From Corallochytrium limacisporum (lineage: Eukaryota > Opisthokonta), in the NCBI GenBank assembly GCA_002811645.1, contig PDIP01000056.1:1-62033 (forward strand): a stretch of DNA of 62,033 bases, given 5' to 3'. The notes below the pieces were generated by a model, which saw only the letters and a list, made by a program, of their open reading frames with translations, did no database searches and was not told where the DNA came from. The position numbers and the translations under genes were made by a program. Of this stretch, positions 19,601 through 31,505 are shown one piece after another; the stretch's first letter is position 1, and each line of letters begins with the position of its first letter.

Positions 19601-22600
19601 GTCTGTGCTTTCCGTGTTGACTGCTGCGTATCTAGACAACCGGCCATAAGCAGCAGAGGATGATTTGATCTATGCCGTCTACACAATCTCTAGCTTCACA
19701 GTGGCTGTGGTGAGGCCATAATGGTTCAGTGTTTGTTCTCTGCCCAGAGATGCCATCTCTACGCATGGACTTCACATAGTTTTTCTCATCACAATGCCTG
19801 TAGTCCCCATAGTGGGTTGCCTACGTCTGAACATGTCCTTTGAGTAGTGGATCATTGTCCTGGCTGCCATGTGAGGCTCCATGCGAACCTCCATCGGATT
19901 CGCGCGTATGCGTCGAACATGTTGCCCATTTACAATCTGTTCGACTCTGAAAGTGTTGCTCACAAGCTAGATACAAGCGTCTGCTTGTGTTCTTTTCATT
20001 ATCCCCGTAAGTGTCACCGACAGTTATGATGCGTACACTATATGAAGGAAGAACGAAACAGAAGCGTCGGTCTCAACGCAGTCTTCCTGCTGTCATATCC
20101 GCCTGCACAAGTTGCCGATAACAGTGAGCCCCTGTATTCTGACAAAGTGTACAGTGCTGAGCATAATTTATCTGATCGTTTCAATTCATTCATCGATATC
20201 CTCTCTCAGGCCGTGCTCACTTAATGACGTTGGTACGGGATGTCACAACAGCATACATACATGTGGACTCTCAAAGTATCGCTACCAACCCATGACGCCC
20301 GTTTGACTGATGTGAAGTCTGCCTCAGCCTCCGGTAACTCCGTCTGAATGGATGGTCGTTGCTGAACCCGCGACAGCTTCAATCACTTTATCACCAGTGC
20401 GCCTCATGTGTTCGAGCAAGAGGTTCTGTTCGGGGTCATGGTCATGGAATTCAAGGATACTATGGTCATGCCCGCAACCGTTCTGGAGATGACGCTGAAC
20501 ATGCTCAGGCCCCCATTGAATCCCTCACCTAGTGTAGATCCAGTTATTGGCGATGCCATTGACTCCCTCACAACAACGCTCGAAATATGTGGCGGCAACC
20601 GCCCTTCCCGGGGAAGATAAGGGGGTGGGGTTGGGGGGGGGGGGGTAAGGGTGTATAGAAAGGGGCCTTGGGCACGGCGGGCGGGGGAGAGGGGCCTTGT
20701 GATTTTGGTTATGTGGTTGCGGGGGCTGGCTGTGTTGGACATGTGTGGTGGGGGGGAGGGATCAGGGAGGAGAACAGAATTGTTTCTCATTCTCTCACCA
20801 CTCTGTTTCAGTCAGTCCTTGGTACGCACCCGTTGTATACTAAAAGTACTGTCAAAACAAGAATGAAATTCGGCCCGAAAAAATCATATCCAAGTTTGAG
20901 GTGTCTCGAAATTCCTTTTTCGTTTCTGATTTGGATGACGATTCCGTTTTGTTTTCGTTCACTTTCGATTTCAGGGCCCCACTGAATCTTCGTTTCTGCG
21001 TAAGTTTTCCCATAGTTTTTAGCCTAAAATCTTAAACTATCTTGCTCCGGAGTACATGTCCTGGATCGGTAGCCCGGCAAAAACGCCGCAAGGCCGCCGG
21101 GCGCGAACCACAAAATGAAAACGAAACGAAAAAAAAATAGAAGAAAAACCGAAACACACACGAGGGCCGGAACCAAAAAAAGAAACGAACCGAACAAAGA
21201 AAGGAAAACAGAGAGAGAGAAGAAAAAATAAAGAAAAAGGGCGAAGTCTTAAATTCAATAAGGGTGCGCCCGGCCCCTCTTCTCGTCTCTCTCACTGTCT
21301 CGCTCTCACTCTCTCTCTTCTCCCCCGGTAGGGCCTTTTGAGGGGGGGATTGGGCGGTAGAAGGCCCCGTGGGCACCCGGGGAAACGACAAACGTTGGGC
21401 CAAGTGACGAGGCCATGACTTTGAGGTGCTTCCGTTCCTCAAAGCACGGTACTTTTCCAAAGGTGGCAAGCAAGTGTTGCTCTCCGGGGCTACCGTCTCA
21501 CGTATCCTTTCGGGTTTTGGATTTGACATGCACGAGCTCGGATTGTTGCAGTCCAACGGCCAAGTGTTCTACATCCCCGCGGCGCTCCTGGTCAAAAAGG
21601 ATGCTCATGTATTTGGGTTCGCGGCTATGCGTATTTTGGTTTGGGTTTTGGTCCTGATGGTCGATGTATACAACATGGTGCTCGGACATGCCGCTAGCTC
21701 ATTGACAGACTACCAGATCAAGTCACTCGTCCGTGCATTAAGCATGCTAAAGCCGATGGACCCAACAAATAACAGACCACAGATAGGATGCGCTTGCGGT
21801 GACCGTCTGGACCCAACAGGTTAGCGAAGTGGCTTTTTTGGGATACACGTACACGCAACAAACCCACCCAGCAAGGGGGTGCGGGACCAGGGAAGACCTA
21901 GAATTTCATTCTGAATGTACCATAGGAAATTCCATCGTCACTCAATTCCTTAGATTGAGTTCCGACAACGTAACTCCCAGATTGAGGGGGCCCCCGTGCG
22001 TCCGTGCAAGTTCAAAGGCGTAGCTTCCACAAAGCAATCCAAACAAATAACCCAAAACAAAACACGCGCACTGGCGGAGCAGCTGCATGTTCATACCATG
22101 CTAGGAGAGCAGGATAAGCAGCGTCTTGTAACGGTGGCTGACACCAGGATGAGAATTTGCGAATCTTTCGCTGTAGCCAGCCGGAGACCCTCTGAGGCAA
22201 AGAAGCAGGGCCAGGCGCTGATTCTCCGGCCCCACAAGACGATCACTTTCATCATATTCATAGTGCTCCGCGCCAGCAAAATAGGGATCACCAAAAAACC
22301 TCCACGGGCCCCATATTTGCCTCGTTTACGCGAACCTTTGGTTTCCGGTTGCCACTCAACAAACGCACGAACGCGTGTCAAACGTACCACAGAGCACCGC
22401 AGCTCTGGCCTGGTCCCGACTGGTGATCTGTTCACTGGCAGCCCAATCGTCATAATGTCGGCGGAAAAACAGGGATGAAGCCAAGGGAGCAGGACACAAG
22501 GTGGACTGCTTTGGCAACGCTGTCCCTCAGGTTATTGTTGTTATTTGCATCCCGTTGCTCCTTGTTTGCATTCAGTGGCATGCGGTGCGTTCTTCTGACA

Positions 22601-23533
22601 TACATTCCACCATGGCGATAACACTGATGCACGGTCGTCCCGGATAAGAGGCGTCCAACAGCTGTGGTGCGGGTCAGCCAGATCTCGAACATACATAATG
22701 GTACAGTGACAGTGCACCAGAAGTACAGACAAGGAATTATGCAGCATAAATGCAATAAGGAAAGAGATGTTCGTACCAGGAGGTGGTGGATGGCTACGCA
22801 GGAACAGAATAGTAACCGTGTCAGTCAAGGATCTCCCTGTGCCGATCATTGACTGAACCAAGCTGTGCAGACCAGCACATCTCTCATTGCACTTAAGGCC
22901 TTGCCACATAAGCATGCTCTTGACATCCGGAGACACACCCTCAGCCACAAAGGCGAGAAAGACATGCGCGAGTCTTTGGTTTGACTCGATGATCGAACAC
23001 AGTCCGTCGATGATGCGATAGCCCTGGAATTTGATGACTATTTAATCATACGTCCTTTTTTTTCAGGTTCGTTCAAGTCTGGAAAGCAAGTCGGCGCTGG
23101 CAAACGCCTCGATTGCTCAGAAACCTCGGAAAACACCTGCGGAGAAAACAAAAGATAAGAAAGAGACAATAAGCAAAGCCACGGAACAGACAGACGCCAT
23201 GAGGAAAAAGAAGGAGAGAAAAAAAAATTGGGAAAAGGTTCCGGTAACACACAAATCGCAAGTCATTCCGCTTTCACAAAACCGCTGTCGACGTCCCCCG
23301 ACTTTCGGGGTTGTCTACTCCGCAGCGCTTCGGGTGAAGGGGCCGGAAGGAGGGGGGAGATCCCTTTCGTTGCCCTTCAAAACGATGGCACTTCCCGGCG
23401 AGACCGCGCTCCTCTCCGGGCGGAAATCACAGCCAGCTTCTCCCCAAAGCTTTGCCTCCGGCCCACAAACTGAAGCCCTCGTTAAATCTAAAATTCTACC
23501 AATACTATATATACTTATTTTTCGCCAAAGTGC
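16667..23533. other. Gene-poor region with homopolymer runs and coding relics
   Basis: No gene could be supported in almost 7 kb. Long C or G runs occur near 16845, 17900, 17990 and 20630-20760. Purine/pyrimidine-skewed blocks lie near 21110-21330. A frame of 132 codons at 21426-21824 (plus, GTG start only) and a minus-strand stretch at about 22700-23040 have protein-like composition but no intact start or recognisable domain. They may be decayed genes. An 18-nt sequence occurs at both 17785 and 19748. A weak tRNA-like sequence lies on the minus strand near 18730-18810. Confidence 0.5.
22700..23040 (-). pseudogene. Possible decayed coding fragment
   Basis: One minus-strand frame reads as a plausible soluble protein for about 80-90 residues (it includes IIDGLCSIIES and SPDVKSMLMWQGLKC) and then degrades into unlikely sequence after about 22790. 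It has no supported start and no recognisable family. It could be an old gene copy or a transposon remnant. Confidence 0.25.
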
Positions 23534-23616
23534 CTTTGGTTGACCGAGTGGCCTAAGGTGGGAGACTTAAGATCTCTTGTGCAACAGCACGCGCGGGTTC
23601 GAATCCTCATGAGGAG
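23534..23616 (+). tRNA. tRNA-Leu(UAA)-like sequence, possibly a pseudogene
   Basis: The order of elements fits a class II tRNA. A D-arm ACC/GGT pair closes a loop with the GAGTGGCCTAAGG leucine pattern. The anticodon stem GGAGA/TCTCT encloses the loop CTTAAGA with anticodon TAA. The long variable arm GTGC/GCAC follows, and then a perfect B box (GGTTCGAATCC). However, only three of five T-stem pairs form, and the expected acceptor partner ACCAAAG is absent; the actual 3' bases give only a partial stem. The internal promoter boxes are nearly intact. It is therefore a decayed tRNA gene, a tRNA-derived repeat or, less likely, a tRNA repaired by editing. Confidence 0.5.
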
Positions 23617-25321
23617 AGAATTGCCAGTATCCGCGAGTCTTTTTTCCTTCTAGGCGAAATCCCCGCACCCACCAACTTTTACCGTGGTTTTCTTTGTTCA
23701 CGCAAAGAACTCTCACGTTTTGGTTTTTCAACAACCAAAGCCTGAGACTTTTTCTCTCTTTGAAATCCTTCTTTTCTCTCTCCTGAATGTCTGTTTGAAT
23801 TTTCAATTCTTCTTCTGTTGAATGTTTTCTTTGGGAACCTTCGGTTTTGCCCCGCCTTGTCTTTGTCCAGCACGAAGAAGGAACGGCAGAGGGGAGGCCT
23901 TTACCCGAACAAAGCGACAAAGAACAAAAACAATTTAAGGAGAATTAGACAATTGGGAAATTATGAAACAGAGGCAAGAACAAGGCGGTTGGACAGCAAG
24001 TTTAGCATTTTTAATTTCTTTTTTAGTCAGCGGTGGAATACCCAGAATTTGTGCCAGTTTCTCTTCGACGTCTCTCACAGGTTTTTCACACTTCCGTTAA
24101 GGAAACCCCTGACTTTTTCCCTGGACCTTTACCCAGTATTTCCCTTTCCTTTGCTTCTCTCTATATTCTTTAGAGCGGGGGTCAACCACTTTGGAAGGGG
24201 GGATGTATTGGGGAGGAAAAGGGAGGGAGCCAGGTTAGTGAGGAACTCGGGAGAGAAAGAGAAGAGAGAGACACTGTCTCTTGGCCCAAAGTCTTCTTCC
24301 CCTTGACTATAGGGAATGTACTGCAGTTGCTTGCTTGCGTTCTTGTCTTTGTCACCTTGCTTGCCTTTGTTTCGTTTTCCGTTTGTCTTCTCGCCCGCCC
24401 AGGGTTGTTTTGGCTCTTGTGCTGTTTTGGTGGGGTCTGCCTCTGTATGCGTACGTTCTTTCTCTCTTTTCATCGGCTGACGAATAAAGGCGAGTAAGAC
24501 TTTGCTGGTTCCCCGTCGTGAAAATATTGCAGGGGAAGGGAGGAAACTTTCAGAAATTCGGAGAAAGGGAGAAAGATTTTGGGGAGGGAAGAGTCCCGGG
24601 TATTTTTTTTTTTGCACTTTGATCGCCACCACCGTGTGCATCATGGACGGCATCATGTCCCTCATCACCACTGCTATATACTTTTCAAAGGTTGTATTCA
24701 TGCTCAGTGCCGCCAAGAAAGGCGTATTCTTCTTTATGGGTGCTACGTCGGCCTTCTGGCCGTAGGAATAGTACTGGCCACGTAGTCGGTGTCTGTTGCC
24801 CACCGATCATCGGGTCTTCGGGGAATCGTGATATCCGTGGTACCAAGGACAACCCGCACGAAAGCCAGCTGGCAGCTGTGTATATGAAAACTGCTGGATC
24901 TTGATGTCCATCAATCTGAGGACTATCAGTGTGCTTCATGGACCGCAGCCACGTACACAAACTGTACATCGGGCTGTCGCACATGCTTAAGCTGCCCATC
25001 GGTTGTCCATCTCGACACTCTCGTTGCTTTCCAAGCGCATCTCGAACAGATCGTGCAACTACAACAGGGACTACGTGTTCCTACTGTAGTAGTTTTACAG
25101 GTGCAAGATACCGATGTTGGATAGCGTATACAGCAACTTAGACACGGCACTGATCAGTTTTGTGAGGGCAGCCTGTGCACCGCTCTCCAAGGGACTCGAA
25201 GATCAGGGCCCATGATCCCAGGCTTTCCGTATCCGAAACTCATCTTTGTTTCATCACGCTCCGTCACATGACGATATGCTTATGCATGCTCCCGATGGTT
25301 GCATCTTTTGTCTCGTCAAAT
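23617..25321. other. Gene-poor region with decayed coding fragments
   Basis: No intact gene was recognised. The minus strand between about 24600 and 25180 has several short stretches that read like protein in different frames, including AALTKLISAVSKLL near 25120 and FLAALSMNTTFEKYIAVVM near 24700. They are separated by stops and frame changes. Purine-rich and pyrimidine-rich tracts fill much of 23640-24600. Confidence 0.45.
24600..25180 (-). pseudogene. Likely decayed gene, frameshifted
   Basis: Protein-like segments occur one after another on the minus strand in more than one frame, with in-frame stops between them. This is what a mutated gene copy would leave. The family is not recognised. 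It lies just downstream of the small plausible gene at 25322-25723 on the same strand and could be a duplicate of some nearby gene. Confidence 0.3.
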
Positions 25322-25723
25322 TTACGTGGCCTTGTTTATGCGATCGATGAGGTCCTGAGTTGCGTGAGCAATCTTGTCATAGTCCGTGTTCTGCTGCCAG
25401 GCCTGCTTTGTGCCATCGTACAGGGCATATTTGCCTTTGATATCTCCAGACTCAAATGTGAGGAAGTGAGACTTGACTTCATTGTCAAAGTACGTTCGAA
25501 TCTCTCCCTTGCCGTCTAGGTTATACAAGAAAGTCCCGTCCTTCGCCATTTCAACCTTTGCCTCGTCGAACCAGTCAGGTTTGTCTGCTTTCAGTGTGTC
25601 CAGTACGATGGCACTGTATGGATGGACATAGGGCGTGCTGTACCAGCGGTGCCCCATGTTCCAGCCCATGCTTTTCTTTAAAAGCTGGGTGTGCAATGGT
25701 CTGAGAGCTCGGAACCGATTCAT
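25322..25723 (-). CDS. Hypothetical protein, 133 residues
   Basis: The frame opens with ATG and has protein-like composition throughout (PYVHPYSAIVLDTLKADKPD, then EIRTYFDNEVKSHFLTFESG). A TATAAA box lies about 90 nt upstream, the same spacing as for other genes in this window, which favours a live gene. The first 15 residues are basic and free of acidic residues (MNRFRALRPLHTQLLKK), which could be a mitochondrial presequence. No domain was recognised and no membrane segment is visible. It stands alone in a gene-poor region next to decayed fragments, so a recently silenced gene is also possible. Confidence 0.55.
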   Translation of the reverse strand: MNRFRALRPLHTQLLKKSMGWNMGHRWYSTPYVHPYSAIVLDTLKADKPDWFDEAKVEMAKDGTFLYNLDGKGEIRTYFDNEVKSHFLTFESGDIKGKYALYDGTKQAWQQNTDYDKIAHATQDLIDRINKAT

Positions 25724-25811
25724 TCTTCTTCATGTGGCACACGGAGCCGAGTGCTCCACCCCAAGCCTTGGATCTCTGATACAGACACGTGTTTGTGCTA
25801 AGATGCCCAAG

Positions 25812-25817
25812 TTTATA
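25812..25817 (-). promoter_or_regulatory. TATA box of the 133-residue hypothetical gene
   Basis: TATAAA on the minus strand lies about 90 nt before the ATG at 25723. Confidence 0.45.
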
Positions 25818-28800
25818 AGCCACACAGCCAGAGACAGAAAAACAACTCCCAAGTACCACGTTCGGACGTGTTGCATGACGTCTCCCGTAGTGCGCGACCC
25901 AGACCACATCGAGACTCCTCTCCACCCATCTGCACACCACCACCACCCCCCCTGGGGAGACTGTCAACAGCTTTTAGGCCCTCCGTATATCTATCCGCCG
26001 TATATCAAATTTGCCCTCCCCCTCCCGGATTTGCACAAAGCGCGCCGAAACTTTAGGATTCGGGAGCAGCAGCAGGTGCTGCCGCACACACGGCGAGGAG
26101 GGGGGAAAGAGGATGTAGAAGGGGGGAAAGGAGAGGGGAGGGGAGAGACACGAAGGAGGCGGGGGGGGAAAGGGAGGGAAAGGGGAGAGACCAGGGGAAA
26201 GCGATGCGGAAGGAGGGGGGGGAGGGGGGAGAAGGATTTGGAAGCCGCGGAAGCGAACGAGGCACTGGGTCAGCTTTGGGGAGGCGTTGAGCTGTGGATG
26301 GTGCACCATGGCGATGGCGAATGCTCTAAGAATGGATACCATCGTTTGTCTTAGGCTCATGACATTAAATAGTCGCATGATAACGACACGATAACCATCG
26401 ACATAGCTGGACAGACGAGGATGATGAGGGGAAATCCTAGACTCGGCGATTGGACCACAGATGTTGTATGCACAACGGAACAAACGAACGTGAAGACAGG
26501 AAATAATGTTATGCCGACCACATGGCGGTGCGCAGGATTAGTCCGCCGACCTCAGACCCTGATTAGGAATGAAAGGGCTATCGTTAGGTGAAGAATTGCC
26601 GGTATCCATTTCCTGCCTATTCCGGTAAGGTTCCGTGGTAACGGGCGATGAACATGGATCCGGATGCGGTAGCGGGGAATTCGGGTGAATGTAGGCGTCT
26701 GATTGGTAATGAGTGTTTTGTAGGACTGTCATGGATGTTCACATAGTGCCCTGGGACGCCGTAGTAACTGTCCGTGAACGAACTTCCCGAGGTCAATGTA
26801 GACCCTTGGGTCCGCGACGTAGGCAGAATGAAACAGACAGATATTTTCGCCTGTCTCTAATACGTACCGTGCGCACATCCGCTGCGCACTCCACCCTTAT
26901 TCATAGCCGGGCCTTCTAATACACCTCTACAGTGCGAAGCGTCCATACTTTCACGACAATCATCATCTGACATGGCACTTCATGCCCTACCTGTACTGTT
27001 TTGTCCCGTTCCTGATGAAGGTTTGGAAGAGTTTACTCTGTGCGAGATATTGTTCAACCGTCTTACTGACTAAGCCTACATATTGAGTGGAATGGTCGCT
27101 TTCCCCCCCCCCCCTTTTCCCTCCTCTGTGGGGGAAAGGGAGTGCAGAAGGGGGGAAAGCAAATCAATAGAAACGCCCGGTCTGCGCTTCTCAGGCGTGG
27201 ACAACTGGATGGTGAATGCCCCATTGTGCATGACCTTGAGCCTTTCATTTTCTCTTCCTGTGGCATGTTTCTTCTGGGATACCAATCATGATCCATGTCA
27301 GAAGGCAAGCAGTCGTCGCACTTCAACACGATTGCCGTTTGGGGCATGCGTCAGGAACCATACATGCGTCGGGAAAGGTGCCTATGATGAGTGTTTGTTG
27401 ACTACTAGAGGAAGTAAATTGCTGTGCGCATCTTAGGCATTAAGACATCCTCGCAACAACTTTGCAGGATGTCTACTGCTTGAAGGAACGTGCCCTTGGA
27501 AAGTTGTCAGTTCAAAGGATGGTCTCTCCCATATGCCTGGGTAGATTATCGTCGCCATCTTCACATCTATGGTTGTATTTCTTTGCCAGCACCCCTGAGC
27601 GCAACACCATAGTAGCTGCCATGAGGTCCACCATGTGTATTCAACAGAGCAGCGGTTTTCTCTATCAGCACCCGGTAACAACTGTGCTACTACTTGTGCC
27701 CAACTTGAGCTGGGCAGATGCAGACACCCCCCTCCTCCGCCCAAGCCCTGGGGCACCGGGGCCGTCGTCGTCCGTACGCGCATACCAGCCGCAGGCGCGC
27801 TCTTCCACGCTGAGGCCCCTTCCCCCGGCCCGAGGGGGGGGCCTCCCGTGCATTTTCTTTGCTGAGGCTCTCCCTTTGTGTGGCCCCAACTCCTTTTTTT
27901 GTTTTGGTTTGCGGAAGTAGGTAGTGAAAGTACTGGATCTGAAGGACTGGAAGGGGGCATACTCCGGGGAAATGATGACGGAAGCCAGGCCAGTGTGGCT
28001 TACGCTGTCATTCCTGGCAGAAGTCGGAACATATGCGACATAACCTCAGTATATTTAATATACAAAATAAGTTTGTTGTTGTTTTTCTTCCGTTCGTTTT
28101 TCTAGGTGACTGTAACCTGAGTGGCTCTGCTGCTCTCTCCCACTCGGGCTCTACCCGATGTCTTTTTGTAACTCTTTTGCAGCCGCTGGCGCGTGTTTTG
28201 CGGTACATTTGTATAGCGAACCCAGGTGCTGACGAATCAACCACGACAGAGCAAGAACCCCATTTTTTTGACGTGGCGGAAGCCCGGTTCGGAATGGACC
28301 TATACAGTACATACATACTAAGAATTACCCCGCAACGTCGACCAGGTTTTCCTTAAACCTCCTGTTTGCTTCCTCATTGTTGATCTTTGATCGGATCTGA
28401 TATGTCAGTACATTCACTATGTCAAAGTTTTTCACTACCGGGCCCAATCAAGAAAAAGCAGTCCCTCGCCTATCACCACCATCATTCCCTATTTGCCAAA
28501 TATACCCATACAATCGACGTCCACTACCGCAACCCACACCCGTTTCGACATTTTGCTTTTGAGATCCTTCAAAACCTACGAGCCCCTAGGTATCTCGTTC
28601 CAGTATTCATTCCGTAAGCATCTGACCGGCTTGGTACAGGAAACGTACGCAACTTACCCGACAGCACCCCACTCCCAACATTGCACAATCGGGATCCAGA
28701 TCGGCCAACCCTTCGCTGAACTCCAAGTGTTTATTACTCCGCCGCCTCCCTTCCCTCACACACATATCCGTAATATTCCAGTACTTTCAGTATTCAGATC

Positions 28801-31250
28801 CGCAAAAAGCACACCCAAAGCGCAGGAACAAGCCTCACGAACCCGTGTTTGCGTCATTCCGTCCATTCTCGCAAGCTCTTGCCGTCGTAAGAGATCCGGA
28901 CCGACAGTTCAATACTGAATGTACTCATATTTCAGTGTTCCAGCAGGCCTTCTTCCGAGGCAGAGTAGGACACGAAGGACTGAAGGAGGAAGGAAGAAAA
29001 TGAAAAGGGAGGTCCCCCCCCCCTCCCCCTTTTCTTGCTGAATCGCCTGCTGCCCCACCACCCCCGTTTCTGCGTTGGACCAGGGCAGCAGTGCGTGGCG
29101 GTTTGCTAACTTTTTCTCTGCGGCCAAAACCTCGATCGCCCCTTTTCTCAATAGTGAGTGTATGGCAGGCAGGTTTCTAGTTTTTACTTTGCCTCTTTTT
29201 TTTTCTTTTTCTTTCTTTCTTTGCCGGTGTTTGCGGTTGGAGTCTTAGCTCCGCTCCTGCGGTGTGGCGGCGCACCGTCTCGCGCAGTATTAGAGCCACC
29301 GTTCGTGTCCCCTCTGGCGTAGGGCTTCTAGTCCTGGCCTCAGGCAGACGGCAGCAACCGCCAATTTACCAGAGTCCAGTCCCCCGACCGAGGTCAGCTT
29401 CCCTTTGGAACAAATTCAGAGATCTCTCTATCTGTCCCCTGCCATTTATTACTGCACGCTTCTACTTATTTTCGAATCCCTAGGGCATTACTTTTTTTTT
29501 GGTCTGCACCGAACCGAGCTTGCTTCCCCGCCGGACCATTCTTTCAAGCGCGAAAAATGGAGGTCACCCAGGCGGCAAAAAAAAAAAGGAAGAAAAAAAA
29601 TAGAGGGAAAGAGAGTGTATGGTTCAGAATGGGTACCACCCTGCTTCCCGCTCTTTTTCTTTTGGATTTTTCTTTCTGGTTCTCCCGTCTGGTTCCCTTT
29701 TGGGCTCCCCTCCGCCTTGTGTGTTTATTTAAGAACTGTGCCTGTGGTGTGTTCGACAGACGATCTCTACCCGTTTGTTTCTCCCTGGTTATTATATTGA
29801 ATAATAGGACTGGTCCCTGAAACTGCTCTTTCGGTGTTAGTATCGTTCGAACTCTTTGGTCACGGTGATGCAGGTGCTGTGCTTCCTCCCCGGGTTCCTA
29901 ATACTGTGTGTAGGGGTTAGGTCAGTCCCCCCCCCTTTTTTTTCTCTCTGTTCAGTATTTCTCTTTGGGGCTCCCCCCAATGATCAGATACGCACAAATA
30001 ACAGAACGAATGAAAAACCGCCTGCACACAACATCGTCCCGGGAAAAACAAAAACATATACACTCGCACACACCTGCCTCCCCTCCCCTCCCTCCCCTCT
30101 CAGTTCTAACTCTCCGTGTGTGCACTCTGTGTCCCATAATTTTCCCACCTTCCCCCCCNNNNNNNNNNNNNNNNNNNNNNNNNNNNNNNNNNNNNNNNNN
30201 NNNNNNNNNNNNNNNNNNNNNNNNNNNNNNNNNNNNNNNNNNNNNNNNNNNNNNNNNNNNNNNNNNNNNNNNNNNNNNNNNNNNNNNNNNNNNNNNNNNN
30301 NNNNNNNNNNNNNNNNNNNNNNNNNNNNNNNNNNNNNNNNNNNNNNNNNNNNNNNNNNNNNNNNNNNNNNNNNNNNNNNNNNNNNNNNNNNNNNNNNNNN
30401 NNNNNNNNNNNNNNNNNNNNNNNNNNNNNNNNNNNNNNNNNNNNNNNNNNNNNNNNNNNNNNNNNNNNNNNNNNNNNNNAGTATGGCGGGACGGTAATGA
30501 AATGGCAGGAGACCTGGAGAGCGAGGGGCGGTGAACCCCCCGGGGGGGGGGATGGAAGGGGGGAGGGAATCGCCAGCAGAGACCGAGTGGCAACACACGG
30601 GCAAGGGTGTTGGAGTCAGCCCCCAACCTAAGTTTTTAAACAAAGCCCCCATCGTAAAGAATTCGGGAACTTTCAGATCTATACTGAACGTACCGCACCT
30701 GTTGTGCAGAGCCTCGTACTGTGCATGGATGTGCGTGCGGAATTTCTACGTTCTTGTCCATGCGTGTGTGTTCTCTGTCGCTCTCTTTCTCTCTGCTCTC
30801 TGCTCTCTCTCTCTCTCGCTCGCTCGCTTCGTCTGTCTCTGGCCCAGAGTTTTTTTTTTTTGAAAGTCATTCAGGAGCGGGAGGGGGGGGGGCGTCCCGC
30901 CTGCGCTTGTTGCTGGTGCCCCTCTTCCCCCGTCTGGTCCCCCCTCCCCCTCCGTAGGACGCAAAAAGGGGAGAGAAAAGTCAGTGTTTTTTCTTCTGTT
31001 TGGTGAAATGGGCAACACCATACGTACGTAGCACACGGAAGCTCTGGTCTCTTCAGTCTGCGCTGCAGAGTGGTTTGGGATGCACATTTTTGGTCTGTCT
31101 GTTTTTATTTAGAATACGAAGTACCGCATACTTTTGTTCCAGAGTTTTATTGTCTGAAGTTTTTCGCAATCTGTTTGCAGGTTGCACGTATCTTCGGACT
31201 TGGTTGGTACTTTCGAACTGGAAACAGATTGGATAGCAGGGGATAAGAGA
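25818..31250. other. Gene-poor region with G/C runs and an assembly gap
   Basis: No gene is supported. Long homopolymer G or C tracts and purine-rich blocks occur near 26095-26240, 27105, 27835, 29010, 29920, 30540 and 30880. The minus strand at about 27500-27680 and 26300-26480 has short protein-like stretches without supported starts. The assembly gap lies inside C/G-rich sequence. The last few hundred bases hold the promoter of the polybromo gene. Confidence 0.5.
30159..30479. other. Assembly gap (321 N)
   Basis: A run of 321 N follows a C-run and is soon followed by G-runs and purine-rich sequence, so the missing stretch is probably a homopolymer-rich or low-complexity block that could not be sequenced. 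Open frames crossing it are artefacts. Confidence 0.99.
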
Positions 31251-31257
31251 TATATTT
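31251..31257 (+). promoter_or_regulatory. Possible TATA box of the polybromo gene
   Basis: TATATTT in an AT-rich stretch lies about 250 nt before the ATG at 31506. The leader would be longer than for other genes in the window, so the assignment is tentative. Confidence 0.3.
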
Positions 31258-31505
31258 AAGCACTCAGTATTTACACAGAGGCAAAGACAAAGGTTTTTGG
31301 ACTTTGTGTGCTTGTAAATCGCTGAACTTTACAACAGGCTTAGATACATATCTGCTTGTTTTGTTTGGCAAGCATGGAATAGGTTTAGAGAACACATTTT
31401 CATCGGTAACACTCTGCAAATGGATAATTCTAATTAATTATTATTCCAAGACATATCAAATCGGGATATATCTTAGACCACATACACTTGTAGCAAACAC
31501 CAACC

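Noticed and set aside
21426-21824. 132-codon plus-strand frame with a hydrophobic segment
   Set aside because: It has only a GTG start, no recognisable domain and no promoter; kept as a possible relic only.
25635-26354. 239-codon Arg/Gly-rich plus-strand frame
   Set aside because: It runs antisense to the better-supported 133-residue gene and then through a purine-rich G tract; the RGG-like composition follows from GGA/GAG repeats.
29856-30652. Frames of 189-224 codons crossing the N gap
   Set aside because: Most of their length is N, so they are artefacts of the gap.
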